Source: Variovorax paradoxus | Lineage (GTDB): Bacteria; Pseudomonadota; Gammaproteobacteria; Burkholderiales; Burkholderiaceae_C | Assembly: GCF_024734665.1 (NCBI RefSeq) | Contig: NZ_CP102931.1 | Location: 680,001 to 744,000 of the forward strand | DNA length: 64,000 nucleotides | Direction of reading: 5' to 3' | Part shown: positions 35,523-44,470 of the stretch, in pieces | Layout of the letters: each line of letters starts with the position of its first letter | How positions within the stretch are numbered: position 1 is the stretch's first letter | The notes under the pieces: generated by a model | The model's input: the letters and a program-made list of their open reading frames with translations, nothing else | Databases searched by the model: none | What the model was told of the DNA's origin: nothing | Translations under genes and position numbers: made by a program

Positions 35523-36239
35523 ATGAACGCCCTGCTCGAAACTCACGCGCTGAAGGCCTTCTACGGCGACGCGCAGGCCTTGTTCGGCATCGACTTCTCG
35601 CTGACCCAGGGCGAGCTCGTCGCCATCATCGGCGCCAACGGCGCGGGCAAATCCACTTTCCTCAAGAGCCTCACGGGCCTCGTGCGCGCACCCCGCGATG
35701 CGATCAACTTCAAGGGTGAGCCCATCGGCGGGCTGCCTCCCGGCGACATCGTGCGCCGCGGCCTCGCCATGGTTCCCGAAGGCCGCCGCCTGTTTCCCAG
35801 CCTCAGCGTCGAAGAGAACCTGCTCATGGGCGCCACCGCCGCGCGCAAGGGGCCGTGGAACCTTCAGCGGCTGTATGCGCTGTTCCCCATCCTCGCCGAG
35901 AAGCGTCATCAGCCGGGCACGTCGCTGTCGGGCGGCCAGCAACAGATGGTGGCGCTGGGCCGCGCGCTCATGAGCAACCCCGAGGTGCTGCTGTGCGACG
36001 AGCTTTCGCTCGGCCTCGCACCCATCGTCATCCGCGAGATCTATGCCGCCATGCCCGCCATCACCGGCGAGGGCATGACGGTGGTCATCGTCGAGCAGGA
36101 CGTGACCATGGCGCGGCAGGTCTCGCGGCGCATCTACTGCTTCCAGGAAGGCCGCGTGTCGCTCGAAGGCAATTCTGCCGACCTGACGCGCGAGCAGATC
36201 TCGCAGGCCTACTTCGGGATCGAGGCCGCCCATGCTTGA
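35523..36239 (+). CDS. LivF-type ABC transporter ATPase
   Basis: 238 residues. Walker A GANGAGKST, signature TSLSGGQQQMVALGRAL, Walker B VLLCDELSLGL and the typical LivF end. ATG 35523 lies just after the GGAGGGAG of the inverted-repeat element. Its 3' end overlaps the permease gene by 8 nt. It pairs with the LivG-type ATPase. Confidence 0.92.
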   Translation: MNALLETHALKAFYGDAQALFGIDFSLTQGELVAIIGANGAGKSTFLKSLTGLVRAPRDAINFKGEPIGGLPPGDIVRRGLAMVPEGRRLFPSLSVEENLLMGATAARKGPWNLQRLYALFPILAEKRHQPGTSLSGGQQQMVALGRALMSNPEVLLCDELSLGLAPIVIREIYAAMPAITGEGMTVVIVEQDVTMARQVSRRIYCFQEGRVSLEGNSADLTREQISQAYFGIEAAHA

Positions 36240-37095
36240 AACCTTTGTTCAAGGCGTGCTGCTCGGCGGCCTCTACACGCTGTTCGCACTGGGCCAGTCG
36301 CTGATGTTCGGCGTGATGCGGCTCACCAACACGGCGCAGGGCGACTTCATCATCCTCGGCGCGTTCGCGGTCATCGCGGGCGTGTCGCTGACGGGCGATG
36401 CCATGCCCTGGCTCGTGGCGCTCGCGGTGTTGCCGGTGGCCTTCGGCTTCGGTTATGCGCTGCAGCGCTACGTGCTCAACGGCACGCTCGGCAAGGACCC
36501 GTTGCCTTCTCTGGTCGTCACCTTCGGCCTGTCGATCGTCATTCAGAACCTGCTGCTCGAACTGTTCTCGGCCGATCCGCGCGCCATCGAGACCGGCGGG
36601 CTCAACACGCAGGGCATTGCGCTGGGCGATGCGATGTCGCTCGGCGTGCTGCCGCTCATCGTGCTGGCCATTGCGGTCATTGCAACGGGGGCGCTCCAGT
36701 GGCTCTTTGCGCGCACGGCGCTGGGCCGGTCGTTTCGCGCGGTGTCCGACGACCGCGAGATCGCCGAGCTCATGGGGCTGAACGCGAAGAAGGTCTACGC
36801 GCTTGCCACTGCGATCGCCTTCGTGCTGATCGCCATCGCGGGTGCGCTGCAGGGCATGCGAACAACCGTCTCGCCTTCCGACGGGCCGCTGCTGCTGCTC
36901 TTCGCGTTCGAGGCCGTGATCATCGGCGGCATGGGCTCTTTCTGGGGCACGCTGGCTGGCGCGATGATTCTCGGCATCACGCAGCAGATCGGCTTCAGGC
37001 TCGATCCGGGCTGGGGCATCTGGTTCGGGCACATCGTGTTCCTGGTCGTGCTGGTGCTGCGGCCGCAGGGGCTCTTTCCGAAAACGCGTGGATGA
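36232..37095 (+). CDS. LivH-type ABC transporter permease
   Basis: 287 residues with about eight hydrophobic segments. LGGLYTLFALGQSLMFGVMRLTNTAQGDF at the N-terminus and ALGRSFRAVSDDREIAELMG (EAA-type loop) are typical of LivH. It starts inside livF. Inner-membrane half of the translocation channel. Confidence 0.92.
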   Translation: MLETFVQGVLLGGLYTLFALGQSLMFGVMRLTNTAQGDFIILGAFAVIAGVSLTGDAMPWLVALAVLPVAFGFGYALQRYVLNGTLGKDPLPSLVVTFGLSIVIQNLLLELFSADPRAIETGGLNTQGIALGDAMSLGVLPLIVLAIAVIATGALQWLFARTALGRSFRAVSDDREIAELMGLNAKKVYALATAIAFVLIAIAGALQGMRTTVSPSDGPLLLLFAFEAVIIGGMGSFWGTLAGAMILGITQQIGFRLDPGWGIWFGHIVFLVVLVLRPQGLFPKTRG

Positions 37096-38117
37096 ACCGA
37101 ATGACGAGCATGCCCCCACCCCTCATCGCCGTCGAGCGCGCCACCGCCGCGAGCCGCGCCGCGCTCTTCGTCGGCATCGCCCTTGTGCTCGTTGCCGCCA
37201 GCCTCCCGTGGTGGGGCGAGTCGAGCTGGATGCGCGAGTTCGTCGAGATCGCCTGCTATTTCATCTTCGCGATGATGTGGAACCTGCTCGCCGGCTATGG
37301 CGGCATGGTGAGCATCGGGCAGCAGGCCTTCTTCGGCTTTGGCGGCTACGTGATGCTGATGCTGGGCAACTTCGCGGGCATCAACCCGTTCATTGCGATA
37401 CCGCTGGGGGCGCTGGCCGCGGGGCTCATTGCCATACCTGTTTCCTTTGTCGCGTTCCGCCTGTCGGGCGGCTACTTCGCGATCGGCACATGGGTCATCG
37501 CGGAGGTGTTCCGCCTCAGCTTTGCCAACGTGTCGGCGGTGGGCGGCGGCTCGGGCACCACGCTCACTGCGCTGCGCGGCATCGAGAAGGCCACGCGCGA
37601 AAGCACCACCTACTGGATGGCGTTGGCTTGCGTGGTCGCGGCCATCGCGCTGGTGTACCTGTTCCTGCGCAGCAAGCGCGGGCTGGCGTTGCTGGCGATA
37701 CGCGACAACGAAGTAGCGGCCGAGTCGCAAGGTATTCCGGTCGCGCGCATGAAGCTGGCGGTGTATGTGGTCGCGGCCTTCGGCGCGGGGCTCGCCGGTG
37801 CGCTGTACTTCGTGGGCAACCTGCGCATCAGCCCCGATGCGGCCTTCAGCGTCAACTGGACGGCCTTCGCCATCTTCATGGTGGTCATCGGCGGCATTGG
37901 CCGCATCGAGGGGCCGCTGGTGGGCGCGCTCATCTTCTGGGCGCTGAACAAGTTCCTGAGCGACTACGGCACCTGGTATCTGCTGGGCCTGGGGTTGCTT
38001 GCGATCCTCGTCACGCTGTTCTTCAAGCAGGGGCTGTGGGGCTATGCACAGCAGCGTTGGGGCTGGTCGCTTTTTCCGACGCAGCGGCGGTTGCTGGGGG
38101 CTTCATCGCGAAGGTGA
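37092..38117 (+). CDS. LivM-type ABC transporter permease
   Basis: 341 residues, ten or so hydrophobic segments, with the LivM motif LLAGYGGMVSIGQQAFFGFGGYV and EAA loop KRGLALLAIRDNEVAAESQGI. ATG 37092 overlaps the LivH stop (ATGA). Completes the five-gene transporter. Confidence 0.92.
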   Translation: MNRMTSMPPPLIAVERATAASRAALFVGIALVLVAASLPWWGESSWMREFVEIACYFIFAMMWNLLAGYGGMVSIGQQAFFGFGGYVMLMLGNFAGINPFIAIPLGALAAGLIAIPVSFVAFRLSGGYFAIGTWVIAEVFRLSFANVSAVGGGSGTTLTALRGIEKATRESTTYWMALACVVAAIALVYLFLRSKRGLALLAIRDNEVAAESQGIPVARMKLAVYVVAAFGAGLAGALYFVGNLRISPDAAFSVNWTAFAIFMVVIGGIGRIEGPLVGALIFWALNKFLSDYGTWYLLGLGLLAILVTLFFKQGLWGYAQQRWGWSLFPTQRRLLGASSRR

Positions 38118-38250
38118 AGTGCTGTCGCGTCCGACGCGAAAGGGCCCTGTGCAAACCTCCTTCTGACTTGCGCAGCGCAGCATGATCCTGTAACGTTTGA
38201 AACAAAGTGGTGACATTTCGCCGCTTCTTTTCATCGCTCTGGAGCCTCCC

Positions 38251-39258
38251 TTGACGATCACCAAACGCCGCTTGCTTGAAGGCGGCGCTGCAGCCGTTGC
38301 CACTTCGTTGTTCGCACCGGGTTCCTGGGCCCAGCAGCGCCCGGCCGCCGGCGCCGACGCCTGGCCGACCAAGCCCGTCCACATCCTCGTGGGCTTTCCC
38401 GCCGGCGCATCGCCCGACCTCGCGACTCGCGCCATTGCAGAACCTCTTTCGAAGATCCTGCGCCAGCCGGTGGTCGTCGAGAACAAGCCCGGCGCCAGCG
38501 GCAACACAGTGGCCGACCTGGTGGCCAAGGCCACCGACGACCACACCATCGGCGCGCTGATCAACGGCAACCTCACCATTGCCAAGCTGCTCAACCCGGC
38601 GCTGCCTTTCGACCCCGAGAAAGACTTTGCGCCCGTTGGTCTCATCGGCACCGCGCCGCTGGTGCTGGCGGTGTCGGGCAACGCTACGGGCAAGACCGCG
38701 GCCGATCAACTGCTGTGGGTGCGCAACCTCGGCAGCAGCGGCAAGTACGGCACGCCGGGCGTGGGCACGGTGGGCCACCTGGGCATGGAACTCATCAAGA
38801 GCCGCGCGGCCATCACCGCGCAGCACAAGCCCTACACGGGCAACCCGCAGGTCATTGCGGGCCTGCTGGCCAACGAGATCCAGCTGGCGCTGCTGCCGCC
38901 CGGCCTCGCGTTGCCACACATCAAGTCGGGAAAGATCAAGGCTATCGGCGTGACCTCGCCCGAGCGCAGCCCGCTGGCCAGCGAACTGCCCACGATTCGC
39001 GATGCGGACGTGCGCGGCGCCGACCTCGAAATCTGGACCGCGCTGGCCGCGCCCGCCGGCATGAAGCCCGCGGCCGTCGTCAAGCTCAACGCCGCGCTGG
39101 TCGAAGTGATCAGCTCGCCCGAGGTGAGCGAGGCGTTGCTAAAGACGGGCTGGCAGGCACAGCCCGGCTCACCCGACACGCTGGCCAAGCGCATGCGCGC
39201 CGACACCACGCGCCTGGGCGGCGTGATCATCATGAAGGGCATCCACTCGGAGAGTTGA
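38251..39258 (+). CDS. Bug-family (TctC-like) periplasmic solute receptor
   Basis: 335 residues. TTG 38251 is the chosen start: GGAG lies 7 nt upstream and it opens into MTITKRRLLEGG, a twin-arginine-containing signal (KRRLLE) ending near SWAQQ. The mature receptor has the Bug hallmarks WPTKPVHILVGFPAGASPDLATRAIA and GVGTVGHLGMELI. These receptors bind carboxylates or aromatic acids and usually work without an adjacent membrane pair. It probably belongs to the same aromatic catabolic cluster. Confidence 0.85.
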   Translation: MTITKRRLLEGGAAAVATSLFAPGSWAQQRPAAGADAWPTKPVHILVGFPAGASPDLATRAIAEPLSKILRQPVVVENKPGASGNTVADLVAKATDDHTIGALINGNLTIAKLLNPALPFDPEKDFAPVGLIGTAPLVLAVSGNATGKTAADQLLWVRNLGSSGKYGTPGVGTVGHLGMELIKSRAAITAQHKPYTGNPQVIAGLLANEIQLALLPPGLALPHIKSGKIKAIGVTSPERSPLASELPTIRDADVRGADLEIWTALAAPAGMKPAAVVKLNAALVEVISSPEVSEALLKTGWQAQPGSPDTLAKRMRADTTRLGGVIIMKGIHSES

Positions 39259-39279
39259 CCGAGGGAGCCCCGGCTCTCT

Positions 39280-40737
39280 TTACGTCTTCGACGCGACGCG
39301 CTTGAACAGCGCCTGGTCGAAGCGGATCGTGATGACCTCCGTGTCGTCCGGCTTGCCGGGAACGCGGCCGTCTTCCGTCGGAAAGTTGGTGTCGATTGCA
39401 ACGGCCAGCGTGTTGTCGTCCACCACCTCGACGCTCTCCACCGAATCGAAGGGCATGCTGAACTTGCCGGCCACCACGCCGGCCAGCGGGCCGCCGATGT
39501 CCGTAGGGTCGGAGATGTTCAGCAGGTCGACCAGCAGCGTCTTCTTCAGCACGCCGTCGGCGTCCTTGACGTCGAGGTCGACCATGTACAGGCGCTTGAC
39601 CACTGCCTTCGTGCCGAACAGGCTGTCGCGCTCGATCAGCACGAACTTGTTGCCGCCCACGTTGGTCATGTCGCCGATCACGATCTGGTTGTCTTTGGCC
39701 GGGCCGTCTTTCTTGTAGACCGGGTTCTTGCCGGTGTAGAGCATCGAGGCGGGATCGAACTCGAAGAAGTTCAGATAGCGCTCGTCGTCTGCCACGGGCC
39801 GCAGCGAGGCCAGCGAAGGCGCTGCTTCGGGCACCGCGTAGAGGCGGCTGCTGTCGCCGTTGAAGGCCAGGCTCTCGAAGCCCCGGCTCGAGAGCGAGGT
39901 CACCGTAGCACCGTCGTTCATCACCAGCGGGTTGGAAGGGCTGCGCAGGAACGGGTGGGGCACCGGGTCGCCCATCAGCGTGCCGTTCTTGTCGAAGTGC
40001 AGGATGTAGGGGCCGAACTCCTCGCCGACGAAGTAAGTGCCGTCCTTCGCGCGGGCGATCGATTCGACGTCGAGGTCGAAGCCCGTCAGCAGCCGGCCGC
40101 TGACGATGCGCGAATCCACGGGCGTGCCGCTGTCGACGAGCTTGTTGTCCGTGACTTTCTGGTAGTTGGCGTAGTCGGCGGTGATCTTCAGGTCGACGCC
40201 CTTGCCGTCTTTCAGGAAGCCGTTGGCGTCGTTGAAATTGACGTGGCTGTTCACCTTGATGGTGCCGGGCACCGTCGTGCCGTTGGGCACCGTGCGGAAG
40301 TCGATGCTGACGTTGTAGAAGCCGACCACGAAGTCGCCGGAGTTGCCCTTGCTGCCGTAGCCGTTGTCGGGCATGGCGGTCCAGGTGCCGTCGTCGTTCT
40401 TCAGCAGTGCCGAGAAGCCGGGAAGCGGTTGACCATCGACGAAGGGCGGCGTTACGCCGAGCGCGGCGGTGATGAACTGGCCCGTGGTCGGGCCGGGCCA
40501 GCGGAACGTGTCGGCCAGGGAGGCCCAGCCGGTCAGCTTGTGCGGCAATCCTGCAGTGTTGTCCTGCGGTGGCTGCGGAGCAGGTGCGGGCGCGGGCGCC
40601 GGAGCGGGCGTTGCCGCCACCGGAGGTAAGGCGATGCCGCCTCCGTTACCGCCACCGCACGCGGCGAGGGCAGCAGAAGAAACGACTGCCAGCATCAGGT
40701 GACGCGGCAAGTTGGACGAGGCGAAGCGAATGGACAT
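39280..40737 (-). CDS. Phytase-like/esterase-like lipoprotein
   Basis: 485 residues. Lipobox LAAC at about 23-26, a Gly/Pro-rich linker, then an esterase-like/phytase-like beta-propeller domain (about 80-480) with FVVGFYNVSIDFR, FDLDVESIARAKDGTYFVGEEFGP and DNTLAVAIDTNFP segments, resembling the PF13449 family. Predicted outer-membrane-anchored, substrate unknown. It is convergent with the Bug gene and is unlikely to be part of the aromatic pathway. Confidence 0.78.
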   Translation of the reverse strand: MSIRFASSNLPRHLMLAVVSSAALAACGGGNGGGIALPPVAATPAPAPAPAPAPQPPQDNTAGLPHKLTGWASLADTFRWPGPTTGQFITAALGVTPPFVDGQPLPGFSALLKNDDGTWTAMPDNGYGSKGNSGDFVVGFYNVSIDFRTVPNGTTVPGTIKVNSHVNFNDANGFLKDGKGVDLKITADYANYQKVTDNKLVDSGTPVDSRIVSGRLLTGFDLDVESIARAKDGTYFVGEEFGPYILHFDKNGTLMGDPVPHPFLRSPSNPLVMNDGATVTSLSSRGFESLAFNGDSSRLYAVPEAAPSLASLRPVADDERYLNFFEFDPASMLYTGKNPVYKKDGPAKDNQIVIGDMTNVGGNKFVLIERDSLFGTKAVVKRLYMVDLDVKDADGVLKKTLLVDLLNISDPTDIGGPLAGVVAGKFSMPFDSVESVEVVDDNTLAVAIDTNFPTEDGRVPGKPDDTEVITIRFDQALFKRVASKT

Positions 40738-40815
40738 GAATGGACCCTCCCATGGTTTTTAGTGCGAAGCGCAATCTAGAAAGCCGGTGTGACGTGTCCA
40801 TGAATACCCATTCGA

Positions 40816-41601
40816 TCAGAGCATTCGAGAAATCCGGTCCGCCGCTTCGCGCAGCGCGGGCAGCATCGTCTCCTGCATTGCCTTCGCGCTGGTGCGGTTC
40901 GCCTGCCCACTGATGTTGAGCGCGGCCACCATGCGCCCTTGCCGGTCGACGATGGGTGCGGCCACCGAGATGAGGCCTTCTTCGAGTTCCTGGTTCACCA
41001 GGCACCACTGCTGCCTGCGTGCCTGCGCCACCTTGGCCATGAGCGCGTCGATGTCGGTCAGCGTGTGCTTGGTCAGCGGCTGGATGTCGGAAGCCTCGAG
41101 GCGTGCGCGCGCTTCGTCGTCATCGAGGTCCGCCAGCAGCAGCCGGCCCAGCGATGTGCAGTAGGCCGGCAGGCGAGAGCCCACCCCCAGGTTGATGTGC
41201 ATGATCTTCTTCGTCGGCACGCGCAGCACGTAGACGATGTCCGTCGCATCGAGCACGGCAGCCGAGCACGACTCCTGCACCTGCTGCACCAGCGCTTCCA
41301 TCACCGGCTCGGCGCGGTTCCAGATCGGCATGGACGAGAGGTACGCGAACCCCAGGTCGAGGATGCGCGGCGTGAGCGTGAAGAGCTTGCCGTCGGTCAC
41401 CACATAGCCCAGCGTCTGCAGCGTGAGCAGGATGCGCCGTGCTCCAGCACGCGTCAGCCCGCTGCCGGCTGCCACCTCGCTGAGCGTCTGGTGCGGCGCA
41501 TTGGCGCTGAACGAACGGATCACCTGCAGCCCCCGCGCAAAAGACTGTACGTAGCTGTCGCCGGGTGCGGGTGTATCGGGTTGTGTGGGGTGGGTTGCCA
41601 T
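40816..41601 (-). CDS. pcaR: IclR-family regulator, PcaR/PcaU/PobR type
   Basis: 261 residues. N-terminal helix-turn-helix (SYVQSFARGLQVIRSFS; LSEVAAGSGLTRAGARRILLTL) and effector domain (about 95-255) with the PcaR/PobR signature VPTKKIMHINLGVGSRLPAYCTSLGR. It is divergent from pcaIJF, which this class usually controls with beta-ketoadipate as effector; naming it pcaR rests on that context. Confidence 0.86.
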   Translation of the reverse strand: MATHPTQPDTPAPGDSYVQSFARGLQVIRSFSANAPHQTLSEVAAGSGLTRAGARRILLTLQTLGYVVTDGKLFTLTPRILDLGFAYLSSMPIWNRAEPVMEALVQQVQESCSAAVLDATDIVYVLRVPTKKIMHINLGVGSRLPAYCTSLGRLLLADLDDDEARARLEASDIQPLTKHTLTDIDALMAKVAQARRQQWCLVNQELEEGLISVAAPIVDRQGRMVAALNISGQANRTSAKAMQETMLPALREAADRISRML

Positions 41602-41630
41602 GGTGCACGATCCTCTCTAAAATTCATTAT

Positions 41631-41659
41631 ACGAACAAATGTTCTTTAGACGAACAAAT
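41631..41659. promoter_or_regulatory. Candidate IclR operator between pcaR and pcaI
   Basis: ACGAACAAAT is repeated at 41631-41640 and 41650-41659 (period 19 bp), and the first copy continues into the dyad GAACA-AA-TGTTC (41633-41644). The site is 30 bp upstream of the regulator start and 92 bp upstream of pcaI, in an AT-rich island, suitable for controlling both. Confidence 0.5.
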
Positions 41660-41750
41660 CGGCGGTTCGCAGAATCGGTCGGCGTGTTCAGGCGGTTCGT
41701 TTCTTCGCCTTCCTCGCTTTCTTTTTTCTTCACTCCCGGAGACAGGCTTC

Positions 41751-42452
41751 ATGATCAACAAGATCGCGCGCTCGGTCGCCGATGCCCTGGCAGGCATCCC
41801 AGACGGCGCCACGGTTCTCATCGGCGGCTTCGGCACAGCCGGCATTCCCAACGAACTCATCGAGGGCCTCGTCGAACAGGGCGCCAAGGACCTCACCGTC
41901 GTCAACAACAACGCGGGCAACGGCGAGACCGGCCTCGCGGCGCTGCTGAAGGCCGGCCGCGTGCGCAAGATCATCTGCAGCTTCCCGCGCCAGGCCGACA
42001 GCCAGGTGTTCGACGGGCTCTACCGCAGCGGCAAGCTCGAGCTCGAGCTCGTGCCCCAGGGCAACCTCGCCGAGCGCATCCGCGCCGCGGGCGCCGGCAT
42101 CGGCGCCTTCTTCTGCCCGACCGGCTACGGCACGCAGCTCGCGGGCAACCGCGAGACCCGCGAGATCGACGGCAAGCAGTACGTGCTCGAGTACCCCATC
42201 CACGGCGACGTGGCGCTCATCAAGGCCGAGCGCGGCGACCGCTGGGGCAACCTGGTCTACCGCAAGGCTGCACGCAACTTCGGCCCGGTGATGGCCATGG
42301 CATCGAAGAAGACCATCGCCACCGTGCACGACATCGCCGAACTCGGCACCCTCGACCCCGAGACCATCGTCACCCCGGGCATCTTCGTGCACCAGGTGGT
42401 GCGCATCGAACGCGTGGCGACGCAAGCCGGCGGTTTCAAGAAGGCAGCATGA
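41751..42452 (+). CDS. pcaI: 3-oxoadipate CoA-transferase subunit A
   Basis: 233 residues of the CoA-transferase family I alpha subunit, with GGFGTAGIPNELI and PRQADSQVF, the usual size. With the next gene it transfers CoA from succinyl-CoA to 3-oxoadipate (beta-ketoadipate). ATG 41751 follows CCCGGAGACAG. Its 3' end overlaps pcaJ (ATGA). Could act on another 3-oxoacid; the thiolase neighbour and PcaR-type regulator favour beta-ketoadipate. Confidence 0.9.
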   Translation: MINKIARSVADALAGIPDGATVLIGGFGTAGIPNELIEGLVEQGAKDLTVVNNNAGNGETGLAALLKAGRVRKIICSFPRQADSQVFDGLYRSGKLELELVPQGNLAERIRAAGAGIGAFFCPTGYGTQLAGNRETREIDGKQYVLEYPIHGDVALIKAERGDRWGNLVYRKAARNFGPVMAMASKKTIATVHDIAELGTLDPETIVTPGIFVHQVVRIERVATQAGGFKKAA

Positions 42453-43102
42453 CCATGACCACCACGTACACACGTCGCACCAAGGACCAGCTCGCCGCCC
42501 GCGTGGCGCAAGACATCTTCGACGGCGCCGTCGTCAACCTCGGCATCGGCCAGCCCACGCTGGTGGCCAATCACCTGCCCAAGGGCCGCGAGGTCATCCT
42601 GCAGAGCGAGAACGGCATCCTCGGCATGGGCCCCGCGCCCGAAGCCGGCGAAGAAGACTACGACCTCATCAACGCCGGCAAGCAACCCGTCACGCTGCTG
42701 CCGGGCGGCTCGTTCTTTCACCACTCCGACAGCTTCGCGATGATGCGCGGCGGCCATCTCGACATCTGCGTGCTCGGCGCGTTCCAGGTGTCGGCCACGG
42801 GCGACCTCGCCAACTGGCATACCGGCGAGAAAGACGCCATTCCCGCAGTCGGCGGCGCAATGGACCTCGCCATCGGCGCCAAGCAGACGTGGGTCATGAT
42901 GGACTTGCTGACCAAGCAGGGCGTGAGCAAGCTGGTGCAGGAATGCACCTATCCGCTGACCGGCATCGCCTGCGTCAAGCGCGTGTACTCCGACCTCGCC
43001 ACGCTCGAATGCACGCCGCATGGCCTGAAGCTGGTCGACCTCGTCGACGGCCTCAGCCGCGAAGAACTCGAAAAGCTCGTCGGACTTCCGATCGCAGCCT
43101 GA
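42449..43102 (+). CDS. pcaJ: 3-oxoadipate CoA-transferase subunit B
   Basis: 217 residues with VNLGIGQPTL and SENGILGMG, the latter holding the catalytic glutamate that forms the CoA-thioester intermediate in this family. It also has PGGSFFHHSDSFAMMRGGHLD. Forms a heteromer with PcaI. The start codon overlaps the pcaI stop. Confidence 0.92.
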   Translation: MTMTTTYTRRTKDQLAARVAQDIFDGAVVNLGIGQPTLVANHLPKGREVILQSENGILGMGPAPEAGEEDYDLINAGKQPVTLLPGGSFFHHSDSFAMMRGGHLDICVLGAFQVSATGDLANWHTGEKDAIPAVGGAMDLAIGAKQTWVMMDLLTKQGVSKLVQECTYPLTGIACVKRVYSDLATLECTPHGLKLVDLVDGLSREELEKLVGLPIAA

Positions 43103-43136
43103 TCCTTTTTCAAGCAATCAAAGAGAGACAGCTTCC

Positions 43137-44342
43137 ATGACCAATCAAGCCTTCATCTGCGACGCCGTTCGCACTCCCTTCGGCCGCTACGGCGGTTCGC
43201 TCAGCAGCGTGCGCACCGACGACCTGGGCGCCGTGCCGCTCAAGGCGCTGATGGAACGCAACAAGAACGTCGACTGGCAGGCCGTGAGCGACGTGCTCTA
43301 CGGCTGCGCCAACCAGGCGGGCGAAGACAACCGCAACGTCGCGCGCATGTCGGCGCTGCTGGCGGGCCTGCCGCTCGAAATCGGCGGCGGCACCATCAAC
43401 CGCCTGTGCGGCTCGGGCCTTGACGCCGTGGGCACCGCAGCGCGCGCCATCCGCGCAGGCGAAGCCGGCCTGATGATTGCCGGCGGCGTGGAAAGCATGA
43501 GCCGCGCGCCCTTCGTCATGCCCAAGGCCGAGAGCGCCTTCAGCCGCAGCAACGCGGTGTACGACACCACCATCGGCTGGCGCTTCGTCAACAAGCTCAT
43601 GAAGGCACAGTACGGCGTCGACTCGATGCCCGAGACGGCCGAGAACGTGGCCACCGACTACAAGATCGAGCGCGAGGCGCAAGACCTGATGGCGCTGAAC
43701 TCGCAGCTGCGCGCCGTGGCCTCGCAGAAGTCCGGCTTCTTCGACGCCGAGATCGTGCCCGTGAGCGTGCCGCAGAAGAAGGGCGACGCAATCATCGTCA
43801 ACAAGGACGAGCATCCGCGCGAGACCAGCCTCGAATCGCTCGCCAAGCTCAAGGGCGTTGTGCGGCCTGACGGCACCGTTACCGCCGGCAATGCCAGCGG
43901 CGTGAACGACGGCGCCTGCGCGCTGCTGTTGGCCGACGAAGCCAGTGCCGCGAAGCACGGCCTCACCCCCCGCGCCCGCGTGGTCGGCATGGCCACCGCC
44001 GGCGTCGCGCCGCGCGTGATGGGCATCGGCCCCGCGCCCGCCACGCAGAAGGTGCTGGCGCTCACCGGCCTGACCATCGACCAGATCGACGTCATCGAAC
44101 TGAACGAAGCCTTCGCTGCGCAGGGCCTCGCCGTGCTGCGCCTGCTGGGCCTGAAGGACGACGACGCCCGCGTCAACATCAACGGCGGCGCCATCGCGCT
44201 GGGCCATCCGTTGGGTGCCAGCGGTGCTCGCCTGGCCACCACCGCAGTCAACCAGCTGCACAAGGGCGGCGGCCGCTACGCGCTGTGCACCATGTGCATC
44301 GGCGTGGGCCAGGGCATTGCGGTGATTCTCGAACGCGTCTGA
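43137..44342 (+). CDS. pcaF: 3-oxoadipyl-CoA thiolase
   Basis: 401 residues. Thiolase motifs: nucleophile Cys 91 in NRLCGSGLDAVG, GHPLGASGAR with the catalytic His, and CTMCIGVGQG with the second Cys near the end. Splits beta-ketoadipyl-CoA to succinyl-CoA and acetyl-CoA, the last step of the pathway. It is the third gene of the pcaIJF operon, followed by a strong terminator. Confidence 0.94.
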   Translation: MTNQAFICDAVRTPFGRYGGSLSSVRTDDLGAVPLKALMERNKNVDWQAVSDVLYGCANQAGEDNRNVARMSALLAGLPLEIGGGTINRLCGSGLDAVGTAARAIRAGEAGLMIAGGVESMSRAPFVMPKAESAFSRSNAVYDTTIGWRFVNKLMKAQYGVDSMPETAENVATDYKIEREAQDLMALNSQLRAVASQKSGFFDAEIVPVSVPQKKGDAIIVNKDEHPRETSLESLAKLKGVVRPDGTVTAGNASGVNDGACALLLADEASAAKHGLTPRARVVGMATAGVAPRVMGIGPAPATQKVLALTGLTIDQIDVIELNEAFAAQGLAVLRLLGLKDDDARVNINGGAIALGHPLGASGARLATTAVNQLHKGGGRYALCTMCIGVGQGIAVILERV

Positions 44343-44394
44343 CCGCGCCGCGAACACACGACGACAAAGACAACCAGAGAAGCAAGAAGACAAG

Positions 44395-44437
44395 GCCATC
44401 GGAAGCCGCAGGCATAGCGGCCCGATGGCATTTTTTT
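44395..44437 (+). terminator. Intrinsic terminator after pcaF
   Basis: GCCATCGG (44395-44402) pairs with CCGATGGC (44422-44429), with an inner GCCGC/GCGGC stem, followed by A and seven Ts (44431-44437). A textbook rho-independent terminator between pcaF and the Bug gene, making the latter a separate or readthrough-dependent unit. Confidence 0.85.
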
Positions 44438-44470
44438 AACCCAAGAGGACAGAGAGAAAAGGATCAGAGG

